Shown piece by piece: positions 37,410-46,516 of a DNA stretch of 64,000 nt (position 1 is the stretch's first letter; each line of letters begins with the position of its first letter). The translations under genes and the position numbers were made by a program. This stretch comes from Pseudoalteromonas luteoviolacea (GTDB lineage Bacteria; Pseudomonadota; Gammaproteobacteria; Enterobacterales; Alteromonadaceae). Location of the stretch: contig NZ_CP015411.1 of assembly GCF_001750165.1 (NCBI RefSeq), positions 1,020,001 through 1,084,000 on the forward strand. The letters run 5' to 3'. The notes beneath the pieces were generated by a model. That model had not been told where the DNA came from. It worked only from the letters and a program-made list of their open reading frames with translations, and did no database searches.

Positions 37410-38921
37410 TTAATCTTGCAAACCTTCAGTGATGTTTGCACGGTTTAGTAGATATTGCATCAACATTGGTACTGGGCGCCCAGTAGCTCCTTTATTTGCA
37501 CCACTTTTCCATGCTGTACCTGCAACATCGATATGCGCCCAATTGTACTTTTTAGTAAACTTAGATAAGAAGCATGCAGCGGTAATTGTACCTGCTGGAC
37601 GGCCACCTAAATTGGTAAAGTCAGCGAATGGACTTTTCAGCTGTTCTTGGTAATCATCCCAAAGCGGTAATTGCCAAGCTCTATCACCACTTTGCTCGGA
37701 TGCTTTTAATAAATCGTGTGCTAATGGATTATGATTCGACAATACACCTGAAGCATGATGACCTAATGCGATAATACATGCACCCGTTAAGGTCGCAACA
37801 TCTACAACAGTCTCTGGTTCAAACGCTTCAACATACGTTAGTGCGTCACAGAGTACTAGTCGACCTTCCGCATCGGTGTTGAGTACTTCAACAGTTTGAC
37901 CTGACATTGTTGTAAGTATATCACCTGGGCGATATGCGCGGCTACTGGGCATATTTTCACAGCCAGCTAAAACCCCAATGACGTTAAGTGGCAATTGCAT
38001 TTCGACCACTGCACGCATTAAACCAAGCACGCCGGCGGCACCGCCCATGTCGTACTTCATCTCATCCATACCCTCACCAGGCTTCAGTGAAATACCACCT
38101 GAGTCGAAAGTAAGACCTTTACCAACAAATACGATAGGCGCCTGTTTGTCTGATGCGCCAGTATAATGAATAACAGACATCACAGATTCATTCTCACTAC
38201 CACGGCCAACGGCAAGGTAAGAGTGCATCCCAAGCTCTTCCATCTCCTTTTCACCAACTAAATTAACGGTGACGTTATCAAATTCGTTAGCTAATAGCTC
38301 TGCTTGCTCACCGAGATATCGAGGGTTACAAATATTAGGTGGCATATTGGCGACGTCTTTACATAGCTTGGCTCCTGCCGCAATCGCTAAGCCGTGCTCA
38401 ATGGCGTTTTCACCAATGGTAAGTTCTCTGCGAGTTGGGACGTTGAAGACTATTTTGCGCAGTGGACGTCTGGCTTCACTCTTTTTACTTTTCAGTTGGT
38501 TGAAGGTATATAAGCAGTCTTGAGTTGTTTCAACGGCTTGTCTTACTTTCCAGTAAGTATCGCGACCTTTGACATGTTGCTCAGTCAAAAAGCATACCGC
38601 TTCCATTGAACCTGTTTCATTCAATGTGTTGATGGTTTTTGAGATAATTTGTTTGTACTGTTTATCGTCAAGTTCACGCTCTTTACCACAACCAACTAAT
38701 AATACACGTTCACTTAGAACGTTTGGTACATGATGTAATAACAGTACTTGCCCCGGTTTACCTTCAAGATCACCGCGGCGTAATAAATTGGAAATATAGC
38801 CCTCGCTGATTTTATCCAGCTGCTCACCAACCGGCGATAAACGACGTGGTTCATACACCCCAACAACAATACAAGCACTGCGTTGCTTTTCTGGACTACC
38901 ACTTTTAACGCTGAATTCCAT
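37410..38921 (-). CDS. pepA: Leucyl aminopeptidase PepA
   Basis: A 503-aa M17 zinc/manganese aminopeptidase, also known in E. coli as a DNA-binding accessory factor. Active-site segments are FVGKGLTFDSGGISLKPG, the signature NTDAEGRLVLCD, and MKYDMGGAAGV. The ATG at 38921 (MEFSVKSGSPEKQRSA) matches the canonical N terminus and length; the upstream 11 codons are not needed. It is divergent from lptF across about 190 bp, the usual arrangement. Confidence 0.97.
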   Translation of the reverse strand: MEFSVKSGSPEKQRSACIVVGVYEPRRLSPVGEQLDKISEGYISNLLRRGDLEGKPGQVLLLHHVPNVLSERVLLVGCGKERELDDKQYKQIISKTINTLNETGSMEAVCFLTEQHVKGRDTYWKVRQAVETTQDCLYTFNQLKSKKSEARRPLRKIVFNVPTRRELTIGENAIEHGLAIAAGAKLCKDVANMPPNICNPRYLGEQAELLANEFDNVTVNLVGEKEMEELGMHSYLAVGRGSENESVMSVIHYTGASDKQAPIVFVGKGLTFDSGGISLKPGEGMDEMKYDMGGAAGVLGLMRAVVEMQLPLNVIGVLAGCENMPSSRAYRPGDILTTMSGQTVEVLNTDAEGRLVLCDALTYVEAFEPETVVDVATLTGACIIALGHHASGVLSNHNPLAHDLLKASEQSGDRAWQLPLWDDYQEQLKSPFADFTNLGGRPAGTITAACFLSKFTKKYNWAHIDVAGTAWKSGANKGATGRPVPMLMQYLLNRANITEGLQD

Positions 38922-39115
38922 TGCGACTCCTAAGTCTAAGTTATGCCATTTCAAACTTTAAATGCCACACTACATCAAGTTACTAAGTTACTTTAGTGCT
39001 GCAGCACTAGTAGGATATTTGATTTTGATGGCATATAATAAAGTGACTAAAATAACCAGTTTACTCAAAATTTCCTACTATTCCAGTGAAATGAGACGTT
39101 TTATAGGGGCGAACA

Positions 39116-40228
39116 TTGCTAATTTTTCGATATTTGACTGCTGAAGTTTTAAAATCGCAGGTCGCCGTTTTCCTTACTCTAATGACGATTTTTCTTTCTC
39201 AAAAATTTGTCAAAATCTTAGCCGAGGCTTCCGGTGGCGGAATACCAGGAAAACTCGTATTGTCATTTTTAGCGCTTAATTTACCTAAGTTAACCGTATA
39301 TATTCTGCCATTGAGTGTATTTTTGGGAATTATACTAGCTTACAGCAGGATCTATGCTGACAGTGAGATGACAGTCTTGAAGGCGTGTGGTGTAAGCGAA
39401 TGGTATGTTGTGCGCGTAACACTTATTTCGAGTTTCTTCGTTGCTTTAATTGCAGCTACGGTTAGCTTATATGTCGCTCCGTGGGCAGGAGAAAAACAAA
39501 ATCAATTACGCGAGCAAGCGAATGCAGAGTCAGGTTTAACGCAATTACGTGCAGGACGATTCCAACAAACGGGTAATGAAAAGGCGGTCGTGTTTATTCA
39601 TAATACCAGTGAGCAAGGTTCCGTCCTAAACAAAGTGTTTGTGGCACAGTTGCCAGAAAAAGAATCGAACAATGCAACACGAATTGTGTATGCACAGCAG
39701 GGGGAAGTTGCAGAAGGCGAGTCGGGGGAGCAGCAGCTGATATTAAAAGATGGCAAACGCTATGAAACTGACGGGTTTAGCCAAGCGCTTAACAAAACAG
39801 AGTTTGGCAGCTATCAAGTACAGATCCAAGAGCAAGAAATTGAGCGAAGAAGGCGTGAACTAGAAGACTTACCTTCGAGCCGTTTGTTAGAGCTAAATAC
39901 CCCCGAAGCAGCAGCGCAGTTTCAGCTTCGTATAGCGACGCCAATTTCCATTATTCTTTTAACACTGCTGGCTGTACCTTTAAGTGTTGTGAATCCTAGG
40001 CAGGGCAAATTTGCCAAATTGGTGCCGGCTATCGGTATTTACCTAGGTTACTTTATTATGCTTAATGCTGGAAAATATTTAGTTGCAGAGGGGAAAATCC
40101 CACCTTCTGTCGGATTGTGGTGGATTCATCTGTCAGTCCTATTTATTGGCGCATACCTCATAGTGAAAGGGCGACCATTCGGTGTATGGCTCAGGTCTAT
40201 TTGGAAAAAGAGGGAGGCTGTCGCATGA
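39116..40228 (+). CDS. lptF: Lipopolysaccharide export permease LptF
   Basis: A 370-aa inner-membrane subunit of the LptB2FG transporter that extracts LPS from the inner membrane. Membrane segments lie near residues 13-35, 50-75 and 95-115, then a periplasmic beta-jellyroll (residues about 125-260) and three C-terminal helices. The N terminus LIFRYLTAEVLKSQ matches LptF. The start is TTG, with no better alternative in frame. It overlaps lptG (ATGATGA). Confidence 0.95.
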   Translation: MLIFRYLTAEVLKSQVAVFLTLMTIFLSQKFVKILAEASGGGIPGKLVLSFLALNLPKLTVYILPLSVFLGIILAYSRIYADSEMTVLKACGVSEWYVVRVTLISSFFVALIAATVSLYVAPWAGEKQNQLREQANAESGLTQLRAGRFQQTGNEKAVVFIHNTSEQGSVLNKVFVAQLPEKESNNATRIVYAQQGEVAEGESGEQQLILKDGKRYETDGFSQALNKTEFGSYQVQIQEQEIERRRRELEDLPSSRLLELNTPEAAAQFQLRIATPISIILLTLLAVPLSVVNPRQGKFAKLVPAIGIYLGYFIMLNAGKYLVAEGKIPPSVGLWWIHLSVLFIGAYLIVKGRPFGVWLRSIWKKREAVA

Positions 40229-41292
40229 TGAAGACACTTGATTGGTATTTAGGCCGCAGTATTTTGCAAACTACAAGCTTTGCATTGTTAGTGTTTGTTG
40301 GCATTAATACCTTAATCAAATTCATTGAGCAGTTACGCTCAGTAGGCCGGGGCACTTATGAAGTCTCTGACGCGTTATTATTTACTCTTTACAGTGTTCC
40401 GAGCGACATTGTCGTGTTTTTTCCAATGGCAGCGTTGATTGGTGGCTTGACTGGACTTGGCGCCTTGGCGTCAAGCAGCGAATTGGTTGTCATGCAAGCT
40501 GCCGGTATGTCACGGTTACAAATTATTGGCTCTGTGATGAAGACGGCGATTGTATTGGCAGTATGTATGATGATGTTAGGTGAATGGGGCGCACCTGAAG
40601 CCGAGCGCACAGCTAAACAGCTTAGAAATCAAGCTATTTATGGTGGTGAGGTTTATGATGCTCAAAAGGGGTTGTGGGCCAAAGACGGTAATAACTTTAT
40701 AAATATTGCAAATGTTGAGAAATCCGGTGAGCTAACAAATATTAATATTTATCATTTTGCCGAAGATTTGAGCTTGGAGATGATTACTAGAGCGCAATCC
40801 GCGGTGACATCGGATGATGGGTGGATGCTCAGAGCTGTAGAAGAAGTACAGATCACTGAACAACAGGTCAGAACCTATTACGCTCAAAGTAAACTTTATA
40901 GCTCTCAACTGACAATTGATCGTTTAGGTGTTGCTTCATTTGAACCTGAGTCGTTGTCTTTCAGCGGCTTGATTTCTTATTTGCATTACTTAGAGCAAAA
41001 TGAGCAAGATACGAGCAATTATGAGCTGGCGCTTTGGCGCAAGGTGATCCAGCCTGTAACCATTGCAGTCATGCTGCTTGTGGCTCTGTCATTTATCTTT
41101 GGTCCATTACGCTCAGTTAGTATGGGCGCAAGGATTATTATGGGCGTAGTAACGGGTTTAACCTTTCATTTGAGTAATGAAGTGTTTGGGCCAATCGTTA
41201 TGGTATACCAAATACCGCCATTTATTGGCGCTGTGATGCCGAGTATTATCTTCACATTGCTTGCGATGTACTTTTTGCAAAGAAGGCAGTGA
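40225..41292 (+). CDS. lptG: Lipopolysaccharide export permease LptG
   Basis: A 355-aa partner of LptF in the LPS transporter. It starts MMKTLDWYLGRSI, matching the LptG N terminus. Membrane helices lie at about 15-35, 60-85 and 100-125, then the periplasmic domain and C-terminal helices ending in IIFTLLAMYFLQRRQ. The start is ATG at 40225 or the next ATG at 40228; both overlap the lptF stop. A terminator follows directly. Confidence 0.95.
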   Translation: MMKTLDWYLGRSILQTTSFALLVFVGINTLIKFIEQLRSVGRGTYEVSDALLFTLYSVPSDIVVFFPMAALIGGLTGLGALASSSELVVMQAAGMSRLQIIGSVMKTAIVLAVCMMMLGEWGAPEAERTAKQLRNQAIYGGEVYDAQKGLWAKDGNNFINIANVEKSGELTNINIYHFAEDLSLEMITRAQSAVTSDDGWMLRAVEEVQITEQQVRTYYAQSKLYSSQLTIDRLGVASFEPESLSFSGLISYLHYLEQNEQDTSNYELALWRKVIQPVTIAVMLLVALSFIFGPLRSVSMGARIIMGVVTGLTFHLSNEVFGPIVMVYQIPPFIGAVMPSIIFTLLAMYFLQRRQ

Positions 41293-41296
41293 TAAC

Positions 41297-41320
41297 AGGC
41301 GCTTTGAGCGCCTTTTTATT
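41297..41320 (+). terminator. Intrinsic terminator downstream of lptG
   Basis: The 7-bp inverted repeat aggcgct / agcgcct with a ttg loop, then cctttttatttt. It lies 4 bp after the lptG stop. Confidence 0.9.
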
Positions 41321-41327
41321 TTAAAGT

Positions 41328-41825
41328 TCAGTCTAGGCTGTCGTATACTTTTTTATTTTCTTCTTTACTTAATACCAGAACTTCTGTCTGGCAAATCAAG
41401 TCTTGCAGCGCGCGTTTATGCTTTATATCAAGTAAAACGAGTAAATTCCCAGCTCCAAGTAGTGCCGCTAGACTTCTCACTATGGCTTGAGGCCAAGAAA
41501 GTAGCGTGCCGTCGGTGTTTTGTACTTTGAGCCGCCATGCCCTCATCCCGATAGTTTGACCACTTTTGGTCCAGAAATAAGCAAAAAACAAAATAGAGAC
41601 AATCATCAATAGTACGGAGCGGCCGTAATATAAAGTGGGTGTAGATTGAATAAGAGCAGATATGTCCTCATAGCCATCTATAGAATACCAACCTAAAGAC
41701 AACATACCTTGCACAATTCCCAAAAACACAATGGTGGTAAGCATCGCGAAGGCAATAACAACGAGTGCATCATATATTAAGGATGCAACTCTTCTAGCAA
41801 ACCCTGCTCGGGGGAAAGTCGACAT
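41328..41825 (-). CDS. RDD family membrane protein
   Basis: A 165-aa membrane protein. The Arg-Asp pattern of the RDD family is seen in GFARRVASLIYDALVV. Three membrane helices lie at about residues 13-40, 65-85 and 105-130, and GQTIGMRAWRLKVQ is the second conserved family segment. The specific function is unknown; some relatives affect ion or osmotic tolerance. It converges on lptG with a terminator between. Confidence 0.9.
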   Translation of the reverse strand: MSTFPRAGFARRVASLIYDALVVIAFAMLTTIVFLGIVQGMLSLGWYSIDGYEDISALIQSTPTLYYGRSVLLMIVSILFFAYFWTKSGQTIGMRAWRLKVQNTDGTLLSWPQAIVRSLAALLGAGNLLVLLDIKHKRALQDLICQTEVLVLSKEENKKVYDSLD

Positions 41826-41952
41826 TTAAAAACCTATATAAAACTGTATAGTGATATTCTACACTTAATATAGGCTTATATTGATTAAACCTCGATATTT
41901 TATGATTTTGGTCAAATACTCGGCACTTGAACATATTTATTAAAAAAACTGC

Positions 41953-41987
41953 TTGCGGGCCTGTCACATATTTGTATAATGCAGGGC
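41953..41987 (+). promoter_or_regulatory. Sigma-70 promoter of the tRNA-Leu gene
   Basis: A -35 like box ttgcgg (41953-41958) and a perfect -10 tataat (41975-41980) are separated by 16 bp. The GC-rich discriminator gcagggc follows, typical of stringently controlled stable RNA promoters. The predicted transcript starts about 85 bp before the tRNA. Its leader contains the hairpin tctttatcttct / agaagattaaaga (near 42034-42066), a possible processing signal. Confidence 0.8.
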
Positions 41988-42073
41988 ATAGAGACGAGGG
42001 CAAATAAAAAAAGCCTGAGCTCAAAGTGGTTTTTCTTTATCTTCTCAAAGCTAGAAGATTAAAGAAAAATGAT

Positions 42074-42158
42074 GCCAGTGTGATGGAATTGGTAGACATG
42101 ACGGATTCAAAATCCGTTGCCTTCGGGCGTGGCGGTTCAAGTCCGCCCACTGGTACCA
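42074..42158 (+). tRNA. tRNA-Leu (anticodon CAA)
   Basis: An 85-nt class II tRNA. The acceptor stem gccagtg pairs with cactggt, followed by A as discriminator and an encoded CCA. The anticodon stem acgga/tccgt encloses ttcaaaa, giving CAA for UUG codons. The long variable arm (gccttcgggc) and the T loop ggttcaagtcc are present. It is a single gene with its own promoter and terminator. No integrated element is attached to its 3' end. Confidence 0.97.
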
Positions 42159-42166
42159 CTTTTTAT

Positions 42167-42196
42167 AGCCTCAGAGATTTCTGAGGCTTTTTTATT
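42167..42196 (+). terminator. Intrinsic terminator downstream of tRNA-Leu
   Basis: The 8-bp inverted repeat agcctcag / ctgaggct with loop agattt, then a T-rich tail tttttattt. It begins 9 bp after the tRNA. Confidence 0.9.
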
Positions 42197-42291
42197 TCTA
42201 AATTATAATTAACACGCCTCTGCTTTTTAGAAAGCCTTTTCAATGAATTCACTCTGAATGAGAATAATTAAAAATTGTCAAATTAAATAGT

Positions 42292-42540
42292 TCAATTTAC
42301 ACGTGTGTTTTTTGTCGGTGTTTTGTATACGTTGAGTAAGTAGCTTTTCTCTTTTGGGGATAGTTTCAGCCCTTTTAATATTTCCATATCTATTCTTACT
42401 GGCTCATCGTGCTTGATCATATAAATTATAGAGTCTGCGAGGCGTACTTTATTTCGAGTAGAAAGTTGGATGTAAGTTATGTAGATAACAGTAGGAAGTA
42501 TTAGCACCAATAATACGCATAGGGTTATGAAAATTTCCAT
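42292..42540 (-). CDS. Small single-pass membrane protein of unknown function
   Basis: An 82-aa protein. Residues 3-24 are a strong hydrophobic segment (FITLCVLLVLILPTVIYITY), followed by a charged cytosolic-type tail (VRIDMEILKGLKLSPKEKSYLL). The ATG at 42540 is chosen; a GTG 12 bp upstream is also possible. It is not recognised by family. It is transcribed away from the histidine kinase gene and toward the tRNA terminator. Confidence 0.6.
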   Translation of the reverse strand: MEIFITLCVLLVLILPTVIYITYIQLSTRNKVRLADSIIYMIKHDEPVRIDMEILKGLKLSPKEKSYLLNVYKTPTKNTRVN

Positions 42541-42714
42541 TTTGAGTCTCACAGATTGAAGTCAAATAAGATGATGACAAGTGTTAGCATAAAATAGTTC
42601 ATAAAAAGGTTTGGGCACAATATTACTCTTAATGTGTATTCGCTTTAGCCGCGAAGTTTAAGAGATACCATAATAATTTTCTTCGACTAAACTAAAGTTG
42701 GGGCAAAATACAAT

Positions 42715-44535
42715 GTGGGTAAATTTGTGCAGTTAAAGCAATCACTTCTTCTTTTCAAAACAGCGGCTGTTGGCTCTGCAATTGTGATAATGATTGCCAG
42801 TTGGTTTTTATATGTCCAGCTGCAACAAACGAGAGCGCTAAACGATCATTTATTTCAGCTTCAGGCTCAGATCCAACGTTTACTTGACCAAGAAGAACGG
42901 TTTTTAATTGAGCGTCAACGAGATAGTTTAGCGTCGATTGAAAATGATAGATTTTCATACCGAGAAAGCTATAGCTTATTGTTAAATATGCTGGTAGCGC
43001 AGCAGCGGAACTTAGAGCAATTGTTTAAGCTCGATGAAGAAGTTAAACGCTTTACACTCAAATATGAACAGCTAGCTTCGATGCAAGCCTTATTAGGTTA
43101 TGACAAAGAGGAGGGCGTTTATGGTAACTTTAGGCGCCAGGCACATGCATTGCAAGATATTGCAAAGCAAACATCGCACCCTCAATTAGAAATACTCTTG
43201 CTGGAGCTACGTCGCAGGGAAAAGGATTTTTTGCTTCGCCTTGAGCCTAGTTATTTATTAATGCATCAAGACTTGTTGGTTCGTACTGAGCAGATCATAA
43301 CTACGCAGTTCCCCGATAAAGCACAGGATTTGATGTCCACATTGAATCAATATCAACAAGGTTTTAAGACCTACATTAGTGTTTTACAAAAGCAAGGGTT
43401 GGATCATAGCCAAGGGGTGAGAGCTGAATTGCACCAACTAAAGCTATCTATTCGAGGCCATTTTGAAGTTGTTTCAAAGCAACTTTTTAATGAAGACCTG
43501 ACTGAAAAGCAAAATTTGATATTAACTTGTTTAGTGATCATTGTATCCATCAGTTGTTTTAGCTTGTTATTGCTTTTTGTACTCAATACCCGTATCTCCG
43601 AACATATTATTTCTATTAGTCGAGTGCTAAAAAATGTTGCGCAACATGAAGACTTCTCGATCCGAGTAAATATTGAGGGCGAAGATGAGATTGCACAGAT
43701 AGCCCATCACTTAGATAGTTTATTGGCCTTTATTGAAACCCTGTTAGAGCGTTTAACAGCGGCTCAACAAAGGCTAATTGAAGAAGCTAAAATGGCAAGC
43801 TTAGGTAATATGGTTAGTGGCTTTGCGCATGAGCTGAATACACCTCTTGGTGTTGCAATTACCAGTCAATCTCATTTGAAAGAACAAGTTGAAGTACTTA
43901 AGAAAGATTTAGAATCAGGCCAGCTGCAGAAACAGACATTAACCAATCTAATCTCAGAAGCGGAGTCAGCATTATCTTTATTGGAAAATAACTTGCTGAG
44001 AACCGCATCGCTGATAGATGACTTTAAAAAAGTATCAGTACAGCAAGAATATGACGAAGTACAAGAGTTTAACCTGAAAGCTTTGGTGAATGGTGTATTA
44101 GACTGCTATCAACACGAGTTGAGCAAACCTGATTATCATGTGGAAGTTGAAATCCCCGAGCTTTTAATGCTGAAAAGTTATCCGAACGTATTTGTCCAAC
44201 TCATGACCTATAGTGTCGGCAACTGCATCCAACATGCGAAGCGCGAAGGCAGAGTACTTAATATCGTCATATCGGCTTTGATTGTTAATAATTATATTCA
44301 TTTATATGTGAAAGACGACGGTAAGGGAATAGATAAGGAGTTACTCCCCATAATTTTTGAGCCATTTATAACAACACAAAGAAATAAGGGCGGGATAGGG
44401 CTGGGGTTAAGCATTATCTATAACTTGGTAACACAAAAGTTGAATGGGGAAGTAAAAATACAAAGCCCCGCACATGGCGGGGCTTGTTTACATATTATTT
44501 TGGCTAATACGCCTTTTCAATTAGAAGAAAATTAG
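42715..44535 (+). CDS. Membrane sensor histidine kinase (orphan)
   Basis: A 606-aa kinase. The first membrane helix is at about 15-35, then a long helical periplasmic sensor (36-262), a second helix near 265-288 (LTCLVIIVSISCFSLLLLFV) and a HAMP-like linker. The dimerisation domain carries the phospho-His in SGFAHELNTPLGVAI. The ATPase domain has NCIQHAK (N box), DDGKGI (G1), and KGGIGLGLSI (G2). The GTG start is supported only by frame. No response regulator is adjacent. The gene ends convergent with, and overlapping by 4 bp, the DUF885 gene. Confidence 0.9.
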   Translation: MGKFVQLKQSLLLFKTAAVGSAIVIMIASWFLYVQLQQTRALNDHLFQLQAQIQRLLDQEERFLIERQRDSLASIENDRFSYRESYSLLLNMLVAQQRNLEQLFKLDEEVKRFTLKYEQLASMQALLGYDKEEGVYGNFRRQAHALQDIAKQTSHPQLEILLLELRRREKDFLLRLEPSYLLMHQDLLVRTEQIITTQFPDKAQDLMSTLNQYQQGFKTYISVLQKQGLDHSQGVRAELHQLKLSIRGHFEVVSKQLFNEDLTEKQNLILTCLVIIVSISCFSLLLLFVLNTRISEHIISISRVLKNVAQHEDFSIRVNIEGEDEIAQIAHHLDSLLAFIETLLERLTAAQQRLIEEAKMASLGNMVSGFAHELNTPLGVAITSQSHLKEQVEVLKKDLESGQLQKQTLTNLISEAESALSLLENNLLRTASLIDDFKKVSVQQEYDEVQEFNLKALVNGVLDCYQHELSKPDYHVEVEIPELLMLKSYPNVFVQLMTYSVGNCIQHAKREGRVLNIVISALIVNNYIHLYVKDDGKGIDKELLPIIFEPFITTQRNKGGIGLGLSIIYNLVTQKLNGEVKIQSPAHGGACLHIILANTPFQLEEN

Positions 44536-46361
44536 CTTTGTTTGCTAGCAACCCATTGGTCAACAAATTGCTCAAGTACGTTAAGTGGAACCGGTCCATT
44601 CTTAAGTACTACATCGTGAAATTCGCGGATATCGAACTTATCACCGAGCTCTTTTTTGGCAGCTTCACGAAGTTCTACAATTTTGATCATACCAATTTTA
44701 TATGCAGTTGCTTGGCTTGGCATAACAATATGTCTTTCAACCATCTTAACGGCATCAGACTTCGCATTTGGCGTGTTGTTTACATAGTAATCAATACCTT
44801 CTTGGCGTGTCCACTTCATTGCGTGGATACCCGTATCAACAACTAAACGACATGCGCGCCATAACTCCATAGCTAGACGACCGAAGTCAGAATATGGGTC
44901 CTCGTATAAGCCCATTTCTTTTGGTACTAACTCAGAATATAGTCCCCAACCTTCGGTGTACGCTGTGTAGCGGCCAAACTTACGGAATTTAGGCATATTT
45001 TCAAGTTCTTGAGCAATTGCAATCTGCATGTGATGGCCTGGGACACCTTCGTGGTAGGCTAACGCTTCCATTTGGTACGTTGGCATTGCTTCCATATCAT
45101 ACAGGTTGGCGTAGTAAATACCTGGACGAGATCCATCAGGAGTTGGTTGCTGATAGAATGCTTTACCTGCCGCCTTTTCACGGAATGCTTCAACACGCTT
45201 AACGATCATGTCAGCTTTTGGCTTAACGATGAACAGTTCATCTAAGCGAGATTTCATGTTGTCGATCATGGCCGTGGCATCGGCAAGATATTTTGCTTTA
45301 CCTTCTTCAGTATTTGGCAGGTAGAACTGCTTGTCTGTTCTCATGAATTCCATGAAGGCTTTTAGGTCACCTTTGAAACCAACCTTTTGTTTGATTTCAC
45401 GCATTTCATCATGAATACGAGCAACTTCTTCTAAACCAATTTTATGGATCTCTGCTGCAGAAAGCTTCGTTGTTGTAGTACGTTCAAGTGCAACGTTGAA
45501 GAACTTTTCTCCCTCAGGGAACTTCCAAACACCATCTCTATTGTCAGCACGCTTTTCAAGTTTATGCAAATAGCTGATCAATTTGTTATAAGAAGGTTTT
45601 AACGCAGATGTCAGCGCGTTGCTGGCCTGCGTAATTAATGCATCTTTCTCACTTTGAGAAATTTCTAATTTCTCTACTTTTCTTTTGAAATCCGCTAATA
45701 GAGTCGAGTCATCACCGGCTGCAAATGGCGCGCCTTTTATGATGTTTTTACTTGATTCGATAACATGAGGGAAAACAAACTTAGGTGCAATAATGCCCGC
45801 ATCTGCGCGCTTTTCCAGATCTTCAATTAATTGATCAAATACCGTTGTCACACCATTAAGACGAGAAATATAGGCTTTTGCGTCTTGCACATCAGCGATC
45901 TGGTGTTGGTTAATCAAAAATGCAGGGATCATTGAATGTGTTCCAAACATCTGATTAACAGGGTAAGAATAACGGCGCCACTTGAAGTCTTCGATTTCTT
46001 CCACTAAGCCTTGCTTAAATAGGTCGTAACTTACTTGAGTTTGCAGATCTAACTTGCTTCTATCAATTGCATTTATCGCTGCAAGGTCTTGTTTTGTAAG
46101 TTCTAGATCTTCTAGTTGACGTGCTTCAGAGCCATCATCCCATTTGTCATAGTCTTTTTTAATACCTAGATACGTTTGGTAGATAGGGCTACGCATGACA
46201 CTGCGATTAAATGACTCTTCAAATAGAGCATTTGCTTTTTCTACTTCACTTTGAACAACTTGTTGTACAGAAGAAACTGGTTTTGGTTGCTCAGCTGTTT
46301 GTTGACAGCCTGCCAATAACGTTGCTGATATTGCAGCAGCGATGATGGTAAGTTTACGCAT
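44532..46361 (-). CDS. DUF885 family lipoprotein, probable metallopeptidase
   Basis: A 609-aa exported lipoprotein: signal peptide with lipobox LLAGCQQ (Cys19). The DUF885 core contains the putative zinc site AYHEGVPGHHMQIAI near residue 440, similar to HExxH-type peptidases, and later YTEGWGLYSELVPKEMG, also typical of the family. Members are thought to be carboxypeptidase-like enzymes of the periplasm; the substrate here is unknown. Monocistronic by spacing. Confidence 0.9.
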   Translation of the reverse strand: MRKLTIIAAAISATLLAGCQQTAEQPKPVSSVQQVVQSEVEKANALFEESFNRSVMRSPIYQTYLGIKKDYDKWDDGSEARQLEDLELTKQDLAAINAIDRSKLDLQTQVSYDLFKQGLVEEIEDFKWRRYSYPVNQMFGTHSMIPAFLINQHQIADVQDAKAYISRLNGVTTVFDQLIEDLEKRADAGIIAPKFVFPHVIESSKNIIKGAPFAAGDDSTLLADFKRKVEKLEISQSEKDALITQASNALTSALKPSYNKLISYLHKLEKRADNRDGVWKFPEGEKFFNVALERTTTTKLSAAEIHKIGLEEVARIHDEMREIKQKVGFKGDLKAFMEFMRTDKQFYLPNTEEGKAKYLADATAMIDNMKSRLDELFIVKPKADMIVKRVEAFREKAAGKAFYQQPTPDGSRPGIYYANLYDMEAMPTYQMEALAYHEGVPGHHMQIAIAQELENMPKFRKFGRYTAYTEGWGLYSELVPKEMGLYEDPYSDFGRLAMELWRACRLVVDTGIHAMKWTRQEGIDYYVNNTPNAKSDAVKMVERHIVMPSQATAYKIGMIKIVELREAAKKELGDKFDIREFHDVVLKNGPVPLNVLEQFVDQWVASKQS

Positions 46362-46516
46362 GTTTTAGCCTTTTTCTTTTATATTTTAGACACTTTTTGC
46401 CTATCTGAGATAAGACTCTCAGTCTAGGCTATTATATGTTATGCAGCGAGTTACAGCTAGAAGATGTGTGCAATGTACTTTTGAGTCACGCAAATTTTTG
46501 CTGTGTGTCCCCTTAA

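Noticed and set aside
38962..39144. 60-aa open frame between pepA and lptF
   Set aside because: It occupies the divergent promoter region, overlaps the lptF start and has no ribosome binding site or recognisable product.
42074..42158. tRNA-Leu as an integration site for a mobile element
   Set aside because: No integrase gene and no duplicated tRNA 3' end are found downstream; a terminator follows at once and ordinary chromosomal genes come next.
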